Positions 1-8,167 of a stretch of DNA of 64,000 nt are shown here, piece after piece; position 1 is the first letter of the stretch, and each line of letters begins with the position of its first letter. Source of the DNA: CAZCPB01 sp044223975. Lineage in GTDB: Bacteria > Planctomycetota > Phycisphaerae > Phycisphaerales > UBA1924. A program made the position numbers and the translations under genes. The notes under the pieces were generated by a model, which had not been told where the DNA came from, ran no database searches, and was given only the letters and a program-made list of their open reading frames with translations. The DNA lies in the NCBI GenBank assembly GCA_044223975.1, contig JBGALI010000020.1:40420-104419 (forward strand). The letters run 5' to 3'.

Positions 1-1
1 C

Positions 2-526
2 CGCGGCGGCACCAACATCGGCGACGCCATCCGCACCGTTACCACCGACGTGATCGGCGACGACGTGTCGCGCCCCTGCGACATCATCCTCATCACCGAC
101 GGCGAGGACCAGGACAGCTTCCCCGTGCAGGCCGCCGAGGCCGCGGGACAGAAAGGGATCCGCATCATCACGCTGGGCCTGGGCGATGAGGTGGGAGGCT
201 CACCTGTAACCGTGACCGAAGAGGGCGGCCGCACCCACGCTCTTGAGTACCAGGGCAAGGCGGTCGTGAGCAAGCAGAACACCTCGACCCTCGCCCAGAT
301 CGCCCGGGCCACGCCCGGCGGCGCGTACTTTAACATCGGCACCGGCACCATCCAGCTCGACCGCGTCTACCGCGACCTCATCGCGACCGCGCCCAAGGCC
401 CGGACCGACGGCGCTGACCGGCGCGTCTTCGAGGAGTTCTTCCAGCTCTTCCTCGGCGCCGCCGTGGCCCTCGTGGCCCTGCACGCCGTGCTCGGCGACG
501 GGGCCGTGCGGAGGGCCGACGCATGA
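2..526 (+). CDS. vWA-domain protein, BatB-like (5' end outside window)
   Basis: C-terminal 174 residues of a von Willebrand factor A protein; the start lies before the window. The visible part opens with RGGTNIGDAI, the MIDAS threonine loop of vWA domains, followed by DIILITDGEDQD, the second metal-binding Asp loop. Near the C-terminus is a hydrophobic stretch, LFLGAAVALVALHAVL (about residues 148-163), probably a membrane anchor with the vWA domain in the periplasm. It overlaps the next gene by ATGA. Together with a TPR protein, BatD and a TPR/SH3 protein downstream, this matches the Bat (aerotolerance) arrangement, in which BatA and BatB are membrane-anchored vWA proteins. BatB rather than BatA is inferred from its position just before the BatC-like gene. 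The molecular role of Bat proteins is not well established. Confidence 0.85.
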   Translation, partial: RGGTNIGDAIRTVTTDVIGDDVSRPCDIILITDGEDQDSFPVQAAEAAGQKGIRIITLGLGDEVGGSPVTVTEEGGRTHALEYQGKAVVSKQNTSTLAQIARATPGGAYFNIGTGTIQLDRVYRDLIATAPKARTDGADRRVFEEFFQLFLGAAVALVALHAVLGDGAVRRADA

Positions 527-1737
527 ACCTTGCCGCGCTGCGCATGCTCGCGCTCACGCTCGCCACCATCGCCCTCGCGCCCTCCGCGCGTGCCGACGAG
601 CCCGACCGCGTCCAGCTCCTCGAGCTCGCCGACGGCAAGTTCCGCCGCGGCCTCTACGACGACGCCGCCAAGCTTTACGAGCAGGCACGCCCCGGGCCCG
701 GTTCGGCCGCCGCGTACAACCGGGGCTGCGCCCTGCTCAAGGCGGGCAAGATCCCCGACGGCGAGGCGGTCCTCAAGGACGTGGTGGCCAACGCCGACGA
801 CCCGCGCATCGCCGCCGACGCCGCCTTCAACCTCGGCCGCTCGCTCCACGCGCGGGCCGCGGTGGAACAGAACCCCGCCGAGAAGCTCAAGGCCCTCGAA
901 CAGGCCGAGGGCGCCTTCCGCGCCTGCGTCGACGCCGCGCCGTCTGACCGAGACGGCGGCCGCGCCCTGGAGCTCACGCGCCAGGAGATCCAGAAGATCA
1001 AGGACGAGCAGGAGCGCCAGAAGCAGGAAGAGAAGAAGCAGCAGGACCAGCAGAAGCAGCAGGAGCAGCAGAAGAAGGACGAGCAGAAGAAGCAGGACCG
1101 CCAGAAGCTCTCCGACCAGCTCAAAGACCTCGCCGACAAGCAGGACAAGGCCGAGCAGAACACCGAGCAGAACCAGCAGAAGGCTGAACAACAGCCCGAG
1201 CAGAAGGCGGACGCACAGAAGGACGCACAGAAGCAACAGCAGTCGGTGGGCAAGGAAACACAGAGCGCCGCCAAGGACGTGGAGAAGCAGCAGAAGTCCG
1301 AGCAGCCCGGTTCTGAGCAGATGGACCGCGCCCAGCAGGCTATGAAGGACGCCCAGTCCGAACAGTCCAAGGCCGAGCAGGCACTCAAGCAGGGCGACTT
1401 TGACCAGGCCAAGGAGCACCAGAAGTCCGCCGCCGAAAAGCTGCGCGAGGCCTCGGAGGCCGTGGCCAAGGCTGCTGAAGAGAAGTCCTCCGACGAGAAG
1501 TCCAAGGACCAGCAGGACCAGAAGGGCCAGGAGCAGCAGCAGGCCCAGAGCAAGGACCAGAAGGATGGCAAGGACGGCAAGGAAGGCCAGCAGGCCGCCC
1601 AGCCGCCCAAGGACAAGCCCAAGGGCGACCCGCTCGCCGCCAAGCTCCTCGACCGCGAGGAAGAGACCCGCAAGGCCCGCCAGCGGCTGATCCCCTCCAT
1701 GCAGGGCAAGCCCACACCGGTGGATAGGGATTGGTGA
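523..1737 (+). CDS. TPR protein with Gln/Lys-rich coil, BatC-like
   Basis: 404-residue secreted or membrane-tethered protein. Residues 1-24 form a signal peptide (hydrophobic core LALTLATIALAPSARA). TPR-like helical pairs follow (about 28-150: LYDDAAKLYEQARPGPGSAAAYNRGCALLKAG, split here by a typical small-residue TPR pattern). From about residue 158 to 385 the chain is almost entirely Gln, Lys, Glu, Asp and Ala and should form a long charged helix or coiled coil. ATGA overlap upstream and TGATG overlap downstream show translational coupling within the Bat operon. In other bacteria BatC is a TPR protein located between BatB and BatD, which fits. The Q/K-rich tail is longer than I would expect for BatC and has no recognised function. 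Confidence 0.75.
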   Translation: MNLAALRMLALTLATIALAPSARADEPDRVQLLELADGKFRRGLYDDAAKLYEQARPGPGSAAAYNRGCALLKAGKIPDGEAVLKDVVANADDPRIAADAAFNLGRSLHARAAVEQNPAEKLKALEQAEGAFRACVDAAPSDRDGGRALELTRQEIQKIKDEQERQKQEEKKQQDQQKQQEQQKKDEQKKQDRQKLSDQLKDLADKQDKAEQNTEQNQQKAEQQPEQKADAQKDAQKQQQSVGKETQSAAKDVEKQQKSEQPGSEQMDRAQQAMKDAQSEQSKAEQALKQGDFDQAKEHQKSAAEKLREASEAVAKAAEEKSSDEKSKDQQDQKGQEQQQAQSKDQKDGKDGKEGQQAAQPPKDKPKGDPLAAKLLDREEETRKARQRLIPSMQGKPTPVDRDW

Positions 1738-3578
1738 TGAACCTCATGAAGATTCAACTCGTGCGTGCGATCACTTTGGCCCTTGCCGGGCTCGCGGCGG
1801 TGCTCGCGTGCCTCCCCCGCCCGGCCCTGGCCCAGAATGCCGGCGACGTCCGCGTCACCGCCCAGCTCTCCGCCCCCCGCGTCTACGTCAACGACGTCGT
1901 CGACCTCACCGTCACCGTCGAGGGCAGCAACGCCCCCGACCGCCCCATGCTCCGCGTGCCCGACGGTATCGACGCCGAGTTCGCCGGCGGTAGCGACACC
2001 TCCTCGCGCTTCACCTCCATCATCAATGGGCAGCGCCAGGAGCGCGTCACCCAGGGCTACGTCTTCCAGTACCGCCTCACCGCGTCGCGCGAAGGCACCT
2101 TCACCATCCCCGGCCCCGAAGTCATGATCAACGGCAAGGTGCACAGCGCCGCCCCGCTCCGCTTCACCGCCGTTCGCCCCGACCAGTCCGACGAATTCTT
2201 CCTGCGCATGAAGGTCGACCGCGACGACCTCTACGTCGGCGAGCCCGCCCGGCTCCGCATCGTCTGGGGCCTCGCGACCAGCGTCTCCAACGTCTCCTTC
2301 TCCCGCATGCCCGGGCAGGCCGACTTCGACCTCGCCACGCCCCGCGACCGCGTCCCCACCGGCCAGCGCGGCAGCGACGACCGCACCGCCGAAGTCTCCA
2401 TGTTCGGCCGCAACGTTGTCGGCGTCTGGGGCGACGAGACCGTGAACGGCAAGACCATGCGCACGCTCACGTTCGACCTCATCGTGGTCCCCAAGGACGC
2501 CGGACGGCACGAGCTCGGCCCCGTCAGCATCACGTTCGACGTCGGCGCCCGCCAGCGCAGCCCGTTCGACATCTTTGAGGACCGCTCGAGCGCGCGCCGG
2601 GCTTCATCCATGTCCAACCCCGTCACCATCAACGTCAAGCCCCTCCCCGAGAAAGGACGCCCCGCCGACTTCGGCGGCCTTGTGGGCAACTACTCGATGA
2701 AGACGATGGCCGAGCCGCGCACCGTGAGCGTCGGCGACCCCATCACGCTCAAGCTCCTGGTCGACGGCCCCGACCCCACCGACAGGGTCGTCGCCCCCGA
2801 CCTCTCGACCGTGCCGGGCTTCGGCGCCTTCAAACTCTCGAGCGAGGGGTGGCACACCGACTCGGGCGATCTCGTCGGGCCCCGCGCCTTCTCCACCACC
2901 ATCCGCGTGAGCGACGCCAAGGTCACCGAGATCCCGCCCATCGAGCTCGCCAGCTTCGACCCGCGCGAGGGCGTGTACAAGCGCATCAGGTCCGCCCCTC
3001 TGCCCCTCACCGTTCGCGCCACCCGCGAAGTCACCGCCGCCGACGCCGTGAGCGCCGGGGCCGCGCTCCCCGTCCCCATCACGCCAGCCAGTTCCCTCGA
3101 CAGCGCGGGTCCCGGCCTGGTCGCCAACGCCGAGGGCGCCTGGGTTCTCGCCGACGAGGGCGGCGGTCTCATGGACATGGTCCGCTCTCCCGTGATCGCC
3201 GGCGCCCTCATCGCCCCGCCCCTGGCGTTCTTCGCCGCCACGCTCGTGCGGATCGGGCGCCAGCGCGGCGGGCACGGCGTGCGGATCGCCCGGGCCAGGC
3301 GCGAGGCCCTCAAAGCCCTCGGCGCCGGCACGCCCGACGCGCCCACCATCGGCGGGGCACTTCGCCGCTACGCCGGCGCGGTCCTGCACATCGAGCCCGC
3401 GGCAGTCACTCCCGTTGATTGCGACTCGCCCGGCGACCCCGCCCTCGCCGAGATCGGACGCGTCCTGGCCGCGTGCGACGCCGGACGCTTCGGCGGTGAT
3501 TTCGGAGACCTCAGCACCGTCGCGGCACGCGCCAGGCAGGTCCTGAGCGGGCGCCCCACGGAAGGAGCGGCGGCATGA
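1737..3578 (+). CDS. BatD family protein
   Basis: 613 residues from the ATG at 1737, which overlaps the previous stop as TGATG. In-frame TTG (1731) and GTG (1734) starts exist, but the overlap favours ATG. An N-terminal signal peptide ends near PALAQ (residue 33). Beta-rich immunoglobulin-like regions follow, beginning VRVTAQLSAPRVYVNDVVDL, the usual opening of BatD oxygen-tolerance proteins in which a periplasmic beta domain binds partners. A transmembrane segment lies at about 481-505 (VIAGALIAPPLAFFAATLV), followed by a cytoplasmic tail of about 110 residues. Length and order match the BatD family. It is the third gene of the Bat operon and overlaps the next gene by ATGA. The assignment rests on topology and operon context more than on a catalytic motif. 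Confidence 0.8.
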   Translation: MNLMKIQLVRAITLALAGLAAVLACLPRPALAQNAGDVRVTAQLSAPRVYVNDVVDLTVTVEGSNAPDRPMLRVPDGIDAEFAGGSDTSSRFTSIINGQRQERVTQGYVFQYRLTASREGTFTIPGPEVMINGKVHSAAPLRFTAVRPDQSDEFFLRMKVDRDDLYVGEPARLRIVWGLATSVSNVSFSRMPGQADFDLATPRDRVPTGQRGSDDRTAEVSMFGRNVVGVWGDETVNGKTMRTLTFDLIVVPKDAGRHELGPVSITFDVGARQRSPFDIFEDRSSARRASSMSNPVTINVKPLPEKGRPADFGGLVGNYSMKTMAEPRTVSVGDPITLKLLVDGPDPTDRVVAPDLSTVPGFGAFKLSSEGWHTDSGDLVGPRAFSTTIRVSDAKVTEIPPIELASFDPREGVYKRIRSAPLPLTVRATREVTAADAVSAGAALPVPITPASSLDSAGPGLVANAEGAWVLADEGGGLMDMVRSPVIAGALIAPPLAFFAATLVRIGRQRGGHGVRIARARREALKALGAGTPDAPTIGGALRRYAGAVLHIEPAAVTPVDCDSPGDPALAEIGRVLAACDAGRFGGDFGDLSTVAARARQVLSGRPTEGAAA

Positions 3579-4453
3579 ACATGCAAAGCGCACTCAACCC
3601 TGCGCGATCGTTCTTCGGCGGCATCGCGCTGATGGTCGCCTCCCTGTGCCTGGCCGACACCACGCCCGCTCCGGCACCAGCACCCGCCCCCGCCGTCGTT
3701 GCGCCGCCCGCCTTCGACTCCCGCAAGGTCTTCGAAGACGCCAACGCCGAGTTCCGCAAGGCCGTCGACCTCGCTTCGCGCGACCCCGGAGCCGCCGCCG
3801 AGGCCGCGGCACGCGCCAGCGCGGGCTATCGCGAGATCGCCGCGCGCACCGGCGTGCGCAACCACGCCCTGGAGATCAACGCCGGCAACGCCAGCCTGCT
3901 CGCCGGCGACCTCGGCCACGCGGTCGCCGCGTTCCGCCGCGCCGAGCGCCTCCGTCCGCAGGACGCCTCGGTCCGCGCGTCGCTCGCCGCGGCACGCGCC
4001 AAGGTCGGACTTCGCGTCGAGCCCGACATCCGCACCCGCGTCGGCGAACTCCTGCTCACCTGGCGAGGGTATCTCGGACGCACCACGCTCCTGTGGATTG
4101 CCGTCGGCGGATACCTCGGCGCCTGGACGACCGCCGCCCTCCGATGGTGGCGAGGCAGGCCCGGCGTGTGGGCCGGCGCCACCCTCGCGTCGCTGGCCCT
4201 GGTCGCGGGCGCCCTGCTCGCGGCGGACGACTGGGACCGCCGCGCCACCCGCGACGGCGTGATCATCGCCAGTGAAGTGATCGGCCGCAGCGGCCCGGGC
4301 GAGGGGCTCTACGAGGCGTCCTTCAAGCAGCCGCTGCGGGCCGGCGTTGAGTGCCGCGTGCTCGAGCAACGCGGCGCCTGGTCCCGAGTCCGCCTGCTCG
4401 ACGGCCGCGAAACCTGGGTGCCGGGGGGAACGGTGGAGGAGTTGAGGAAGTGA
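3575..4453 (+). CDS. TPR/SH3 membrane protein, BatE-like
   Basis: 292 residues. A signal peptide (about 1-27) is followed by an Ala/Pro linker (APAPAPAPAVVAPPA), a helical TPR-like region (about 48-145, with NHALEINAGNASLLAGDLGHA, an A/N/L pattern typical of TPR helices), two transmembrane helices (about 169-189 and 198-218) and a C-terminal bacterial SH3 domain (about 225-288, VIGRSGPGEGLYEASFKQPL then GRETWVPGGTVEELRK). BatE proteins of other bacteria have the same TPR, double-membrane, SH3 order. It is coupled to BatD by an ATGA overlap and is the last gene of the operon. A repeat-containing inverted repeat follows its stop codon directly and may end the transcript. Confidence 0.75.
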   Translation: MNMQSALNPARSFFGGIALMVASLCLADTTPAPAPAPAPAVVAPPAFDSRKVFEDANAEFRKAVDLASRDPGAAAEAAARASAGYREIAARTGVRNHALEINAGNASLLAGDLGHAVAAFRRAERLRPQDASVRASLAAARAKVGLRVEPDIRTRVGELLLTWRGYLGRTTLLWIAVGGYLGAWTTAALRWWRGRPGVWAGATLASLALVAGALLAADDWDRRATRDGVIIASEVIGRSGPGEGLYEASFKQPLRAGVECRVLEQRGAWSRVRLLDGRETWVPGGTVEELRK

Positions 4454-4490
4454 CATAGTGACGTAGTGACGGAGTGACGGAGTGACGAAG
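4452..4490 (+). repeat. 8-bp tandem repeats, left arm of inverted repeat
   Basis: About four imperfect copies of an octamer (ACATAGTG, ACGTAGTG, ACGGAGTG, ACGGAGTG) run directly out of the BatE-like stop codon. Bases 4465-4483 (AGTGACGGAGTGACGGAGT) are exactly complementary to 4530-4548, giving a 19-bp inverted repeat with a 46-nt spacer. The last 23 bases (4468-4490) recur exactly at 6138-6160. Confidence 0.9.
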
Positions 4491-4529
4491 CTAGGAATCG
4501 CGTCCTCTCGACGACTTCGCCCCTCCCCC

Positions 4530-4548
4530 ACTCCGTCACTCCGTCACT
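4530..4548 (-). repeat. Right arm of 19-bp inverted repeat
   Basis: ACTCCGTCACTCCGTCACT is the exact reverse complement of 4465-4483. The resulting long hairpin lies between the Bat operon and argR. No T-run follows on either side, so it is not a classical intrinsic terminator, though it could still stop transcription or protect a 3' end. Confidence 0.85.
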
Positions 4549-4557
4549 TCCTCCCCC

Positions 4558-4586
4558 TTGACTTCCCTATGCACTGACTGCATACT
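4558..4586 (+). promoter_or_regulatory. Predicted argR promoter
   Basis: TTGACT (4558-4563), 17-nt spacer, CATACT (4581-4586): 5/6 and 4/6 matches to the sigma-70 consensus with ideal spacing. The -10 ends only 6 nt before the argR ATG at 4593, so the transcript would have little or no leader. No experimental support. Confidence 0.6.
4568..4584. promoter_or_regulatory. ARG-box-like operator
   Basis: Perfect palindrome TATGCA-CTGAC-TGCATA lying between the -35 and -10 of argR. A third, 5/6-matching half-site, TATGCC, follows at 4587-4592. ArgR hexamers bind roughly 18-bp imperfect palindromes with T/A-rich half-sites; the position suggests arginine-dependent repression of the whole argRCBFGH operon. 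Identity as the ArgR site is inference. Confidence 0.6.
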
Positions 4587-4592
4587 TATGCC

Positions 4593-5105
4593 ATGAGCGA
4601 GAAGGCCAAGCGCCAGCGCCGGGTCCGGGAGATCCTCGAGCGCGAGCGCGTCACCAACCAGCAGCGCCTCCAGCGCCTGCTCCACGCCGAGGGCATCGAG
4701 GCCACCCAAGCCACGCTCTCGCGCGACCTCCGCGACCTTGGCGTCCTCAAGGGCCACGACGGCTACACCCTCCCCGGCCCCTCCGGCGGCGTCCCAGCGG
4801 TGCAGGCTCCCGAGCTGCAGCGCATCCTCGAGGAGTTCCTCACCGGATCCGGCCAGGCCGGCAACCTCGTCGTCCTCCGCACCGGCCCCGGCCGGGCCCA
4901 GGTGCTCGGCGACGAGATCGACCGCTCCCGAATTCCGCACGTGGTCGGAACCGTCGCGGGCGACGACACCATCTTCGTCGCCTGCCCCTCCGCCGCCGCG
5001 GCGTCGCAGCTGCTCCGCAAGCTCCGCACCCTGGCCGGCCGGCGCGCCGACGGCGGCGAGCCGCGCCGCCGCGTCGTCCGCCACGGCGCCGGGAGCGACG
5101 CATGA
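4593..5105 (+). CDS. argR: Arginine repressor ArgR
   Basis: 170 residues, close to the usual 150-170. The N-terminal winged helix-turn-helix ends with QATLSRDLRDLGVLK, the DNA-recognition signature of ArgR. The C-terminal oligomerisation and arginine-binding domain carries GTVAGDDTIFVACPS, matching the conserved GT(I/V)AGDDT motif whose acidic pair contacts arginine. ArgR senses arginine and represses biosynthesis genes, often its own. Here it is the first gene of the arginine operon, behind a promoter that contains an ARG-box-like palindrome, and it overlaps argC by ATGA. The short Arg-rich tail (RRRVVRHGAGSDA) goes beyond the family core. No Shine-Dalgarno is visible before the ATG, in line with a leaderless start. 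Confidence 0.93.
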   Translation: MSEKAKRQRRVREILERERVTNQQRLQRLLHAEGIEATQATLSRDLRDLGVLKGHDGYTLPGPSGGVPAVQAPELQRILEEFLTGSGQAGNLVVLRTGPGRAQVLGDEIDRSRIPHVVGTVAGDDTIFVACPSAAAASQLLRKLRTLAGRRADGGEPRRRVVRHGAGSDA

Positions 5106-6187
5106 CCCGGATCGCCATCGTCGGCGCCGGCGGGTACAGCGGGGCCGAGCTCGTCTCGATCCTGCTCGACCACCCGCGCACCACCATCGTCGGTCTCTTC
5201 GGCTCCGCCTCGCGCGGCAGGGCCGACGACGCGGCCAAGCCCCAGGCCTTCTCCGACGTCTTCACCCGCTCCCGCGGCAGGATCGACCTGCCCCTGCTCG
5301 CGGGCGATGCGACGAGCATCCTGGCGTGCAAGCCCGACGCGGTCTTTCTCGCCACCCCGCACGAGGCCAGCCTCGAGCTGGCCCCCCACCTCCTGCAGGC
5401 GGGCGTGAACGTCTTCGATCTCTCCGCCGCGTTCAGGCTGAAGGACGCTTCGCTCTACCCCAGGCACTACGGCTTCACGCACACGCAGCCCGGCCTGCTC
5501 GAGAAGGCCGCGTACGGACTGCCGGAACTTTTCCGCGACCGCGTGGCCAAAGCCGACCTGGTCGCGTGCGCGGGCTGCTACTGCACCAGCGCCATCCTGC
5601 CCCTGGCGCCGCTCGTGAAGGCCGGCGCCGTGGCCCCCGGGCGCCGCCCGATCATCGATGCGACCAGCGGCGTGAGCGGCGCGGGCCGCGCGCCGGCGCT
5701 CAAGTCGATGTACTGCGAACTCAGCCTGCAGCCCTACGGCGTCTTCTCGCACCGCCACCAGCCCGAGATCGACGCCTTCAGCGGCACCGGCACCGTGTTC
5801 ACGCCGCACCTTGGCGCCTACGACCGCGGCATCCTCTCGACCATCCACGTCGACCTTGCCCCGGGCTGGAACGCCGCACGCCTGGGCGACACGCTGAACA
5901 GCGCGTATTCCAGGGAACCCTTCGTCCGCCTCAGCAGGCCCGGCACCTGGCCGAGCGTGGGCGATGTGAAGGGGACCAACTTCTGCGACATCGGGTGGGC
6001 CGTGGACGAGACGCACGGGCACGCCATCATCGTCAGCGCCTTGGACAACCTCGTGAAGGGCGCCTCGGGTCAGGCGGTGCAGTGCATGAACATCCGGCTG
6101 GGCTTCGGAGAAACGACGGGCTTGGGGGGGAAGAAGGGACGGAGTGACGGAGTGACGAAGAGGATCGGAATCGGAGCGACGCGGTGA
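5102..6187 (+). CDS. argC: N-acetyl-gamma-glutamyl-phosphate reductase
   Basis: 361 residues. NADPH-dependent reduction of N-acetylglutamyl phosphate to the semialdehyde, third step of arginine synthesis, cytoplasmic. A dinucleotide-binding loop GAGGYSGAE lies at about residues 8-16. The catalytic cysteine is in VACAGCYCTSAILPL (Cys159), corresponding to the PGC(Y/F) signature with Pro replaced by Ala. HRHQPEI matches the conserved His region. Homologues normally end soon after the GETTGL motif. Here the reading frame continues for about 20 residues (GKKGRSDGVTKRIGIGATR) through a copy of the 8-bp repeat before a stop that overlaps argB by GTGA. The extension is probably repeat-derived and not needed for activity. 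Confidence 0.93.
   Translation: MTRIAIVGAGGYSGAELVSILLDHPRTTIVGLFGSASRGRADDAAKPQAFSDVFTRSRGRIDLPLLAGDATSILACKPDAVFLATPHEASLELAPHLLQAGVNVFDLSAAFRLKDASLYPRHYGFTHTQPGLLEKAAYGLPELFRDRVAKADLVACAGCYCTSAILPLAPLVKAGAVAPGRRPIIDATSGVSGAGRAPALKSMYCELSLQPYGVFSHRHQPEIDAFSGTGTVFTPHLGAYDRGILSTIHVDLAPGWNAARLGDTLNSAYSREPFVRLSRPGTWPSVGDVKGTNFCDIGWAVDETHGHAIIVSALDNLVKGASGQAVQCMNIRLGFGETTGLGGKKGRSDGVTKRIGIGATR
6138..6160 (+). repeat. Copy of the 8-bp tandem repeat inside argC
   Basis: 23 bases identical to 4468-4490, lying within the last 20 codons of argC and translated as part of its C-terminal extension. It marks a probable insertion at the argC-argB junction. Confidence 0.85.
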
Positions 6188-7008
6188 GTAACGGGGTCGT
6201 GGTCATCAAGATCGGCGGGAGCACGCTCGAGGACATCGGGGCGCTGCGGCCGCTGTGGTCCGCGCTCGTCGGGCTCGCGGCAAGGTCCGGCGTCGTGATC
6301 GTCCACGGCGGCGGCAAGGCCGTCGACGCCCTCATCAAACGCCTCAACCTTCCGGTCGAACGCCGCGAAGGCCTCCGCGTCACGCCCGACGACCAGATCG
6401 ATCTCATCGCCGGCGTGCTTGCCGGGAGCGTCAACAAGCGGCTCGTCGGCGCGATCAACGCGGCAAGCGGAGCCGCGGACGGCACGGCCGTGGGCCTCTG
6501 CCTCGGCGATGCCGGCGTCGCCCGCTGCACGACCATGACCCGCACCCCCGCGGGCACGCCCGTTGATCTCGGGCGCGTGGGCGAGGTCGTTGGCGGTGAG
6601 GGCGCCCTGCTCCGCACGCTCGTCGAGGGCGGCTACCTCCCCGTCGTCAGTTCCATCGGCATCGACCGCTCGGGGGGGCTCCTCAACATCAACGCCGACG
6701 ATGCCGCGGCAGGCCTCGCCGGGGCGCTTCAGGCCTCCGCGCTCGTGCTCATGACCGACGTCTCCGGCATCAAGGACGGCACGGGCCGATTGTGCCCTCG
6801 CCTCACGCCCGCGAAGATCGAGCAGATGATCGCCTCAGGCGAAATTTCCGGCGGCATGATCCCCAAGAGCCGCGCCGCGACCAGGGTCGTGGTGGAGCGC
6901 GGCGTGCCCGTCGTGATACTGAGCGCCGAAGATCCGAAGAACCTCATTGGATGGATAGCCGGGGAACGTGTCGGCACCGAGATCGTGCCCGACGCGGCCA
7001 AGACCTGA
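6184..7008 (+). CDS. argB: Acetylglutamate kinase
   Basis: 274 residues with a GTG start overlapping the argC stop (GTGA). Phosphorylates N-acetylglutamate with ATP, the second and often arginine-inhibited step. VVIKIGGSTLED near the N-terminus is the phosphate-binding Lys/Gly loop and VIVHGGGKAVD the substrate-binding Gly-rich loop of the amino-acid kinase family. LLNINADDAAAGLAGAL and SGGMIPKSRAA match the conserved nucleotide-binding and catalytic-Lys regions. The long N-terminal helix that marks arginine-sensitive hexameric enzymes is absent, so feedback control may fall mainly on ArgR; this is inference. Located between argC and argF in the operon. Confidence 0.93.
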   Translation: MSNGVVVIKIGGSTLEDIGALRPLWSALVGLAARSGVVIVHGGGKAVDALIKRLNLPVERREGLRVTPDDQIDLIAGVLAGSVNKRLVGAINAASGAADGTAVGLCLGDAGVARCTTMTRTPAGTPVDLGRVGEVVGGEGALLRTLVEGGYLPVVSSIGIDRSGGLLNINADDAAAGLAGALQASALVLMTDVSGIKDGTGRLCPRLTPAKIEQMIASGEISGGMIPKSRAATRVVVERGVPVVILSAEDPKNLIGWIAGERVGTEIVPDAAKT

Positions 7009-7047
7009 CGCACACCCGTCCGCAGCAGCGACGGCCAAGGAATCGAA

Positions 7048-8109
7048 ATGACCAAGCTTCAAGCAACGACCAGCACCACCGCACCCGCCAGCCCGTCGCC
7101 CCTCGCGCCGGCAGCGGGAGCCAAGCGCGACGGAGCCAAGACCATCAACACCAAGCCCGGGTGCCTCGCCGGCCGCGACATTCTCTCCGTCACCTCCCTC
7201 TCGCGCGAGGAAGTGCTCGGCGTCTTCGAGACCGCAACAAAGGTCAAGGCCGAGCCCCGCGCCTTCCGCAGTGCGCTCGACGGCCAGAGCGTGATCCTGC
7301 TCTTCGAAAAGCCCTCGCTCCGCACGCGCGTGACGTTCGAACTGGGCGTACAGAAGCTCGGCGGCAGCGTCGTCTACATCGACCATTCCGCGCAGCGCCT
7401 GGGCGAGCGCGAGTCGATCGTCGACTACGGCAAGAACCTCGAGCGCTGGGTGCAGTGCATCGTGGCCCGCGTCTACGCCCAGAGCGTCGTCGAGGAACTC
7501 GCAGCCGCGGCAAAGTCGCCGGTGATCAACGCCCTCAGCGACCTGCATCACCCCTGCCAGGCCCTCGCCGACCTCTTCACGCTCCGTGAGCACTTCGCCG
7601 GCACCGGCGCGGGCTTCGGCGGGCTCAAGGTCGCGTACATCGGCGACGGGAACAACGTCTCCAACTCGCTCATGCAGGCCTGCGCCATCCTGGGCGCCGA
7701 TGTTACCGTGATCACGCCGACCGGCTATGAGCCGCCGCGGGGCGTGGTCGCCGAGGTGGAGACCCTTGCCCGACACTCGGCCTCGCGCATCACGCTCACC
7801 AACGACCCCGGCGCGGTCGCGGGCGCCAACGCCGTCTACACCGACGTGTGGGTCTCGATGGGCCAGGGTGCCGGCTCGGCCGACGAGGCCGCCAAGCGCC
7901 GCAAGGCCTTCCAGCCCTACCAGGTGACGCCCTCGCTCATGGCCAAGGCCGGCAGGGACGCCAAGTTCATGCACTGCCTTCCGGCCCACCGCGGCGCGGA
8001 AGTGCTGGACGCCGTCATGGACTCGCCCAACTCGATCGTCTACGACCAGGCGGAAAATCGACTCCACGTGCAGAATGCGCTGATGGTGCACATCCTGGGA
8101 CAGAGCTAG
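7048..8109 (+). CDS. argF: Ornithine carbamoyltransferase
   Basis: 353 residues; a typical enzyme has 305-335. Condenses ornithine with carbamoyl phosphate to citrulline. The carbamoyl-phosphate motif is FEKPSLRTRVTFE (about residues 85-97, the common SxRT variant). The HPCQALADL loop and HCLPAHRG (about 308-315, catalytic Cys) are present. The first 45 residues are an Ala/Thr/Pro-rich extension before the catalytic domain begins at LAGRDILSVTSL. An ATG preceded by AAGGA supports the long start, though a later start cannot be excluded. It lies 39 nt after argB in the same operon. The acetylornithine-specific homologue is less likely given the standard HCLP and FEKPSLRTR motifs. Confidence 0.92.
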   Translation: MTKLQATTSTTAPASPSPLAPAAGAKRDGAKTINTKPGCLAGRDILSVTSLSREEVLGVFETATKVKAEPRAFRSALDGQSVILLFEKPSLRTRVTFELGVQKLGGSVVYIDHSAQRLGERESIVDYGKNLERWVQCIVARVYAQSVVEELAAAAKSPVINALSDLHHPCQALADLFTLREHFAGTGAGFGGLKVAYIGDGNNVSNSLMQACAILGADVTVITPTGYEPPRGVVAEVETLARHSASRITLTNDPGAVAGANAVYTDVWVSMGQGAGSADEAAKRRKAFQPYQVTPSLMAKAGRDAKFMHCLPAHRGAEVLDAVMDSPNSIVYDQAENRLHVQNALMVHILGQS

Positions 8110-8167
8110 GAAATCCCGCCTTCCGTTCGCGTACCATCGCCGATTCCCAGGACCTGAGAGAACACCC

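Noticed and set aside
675..2510. Long minus-strand open frames opposite the Bat genes (also 367-1419, very Leu-rich)
   Set aside because: They lie antisense to well-supported genes; the Leu-rich product is the complement of CAG/AAG-rich codons and there is no ribosome site.
4452..4548. CRISPR array
   Set aside because: The repeats are 8 bp and directly contiguous, with no unique spacers and no cas genes nearby.
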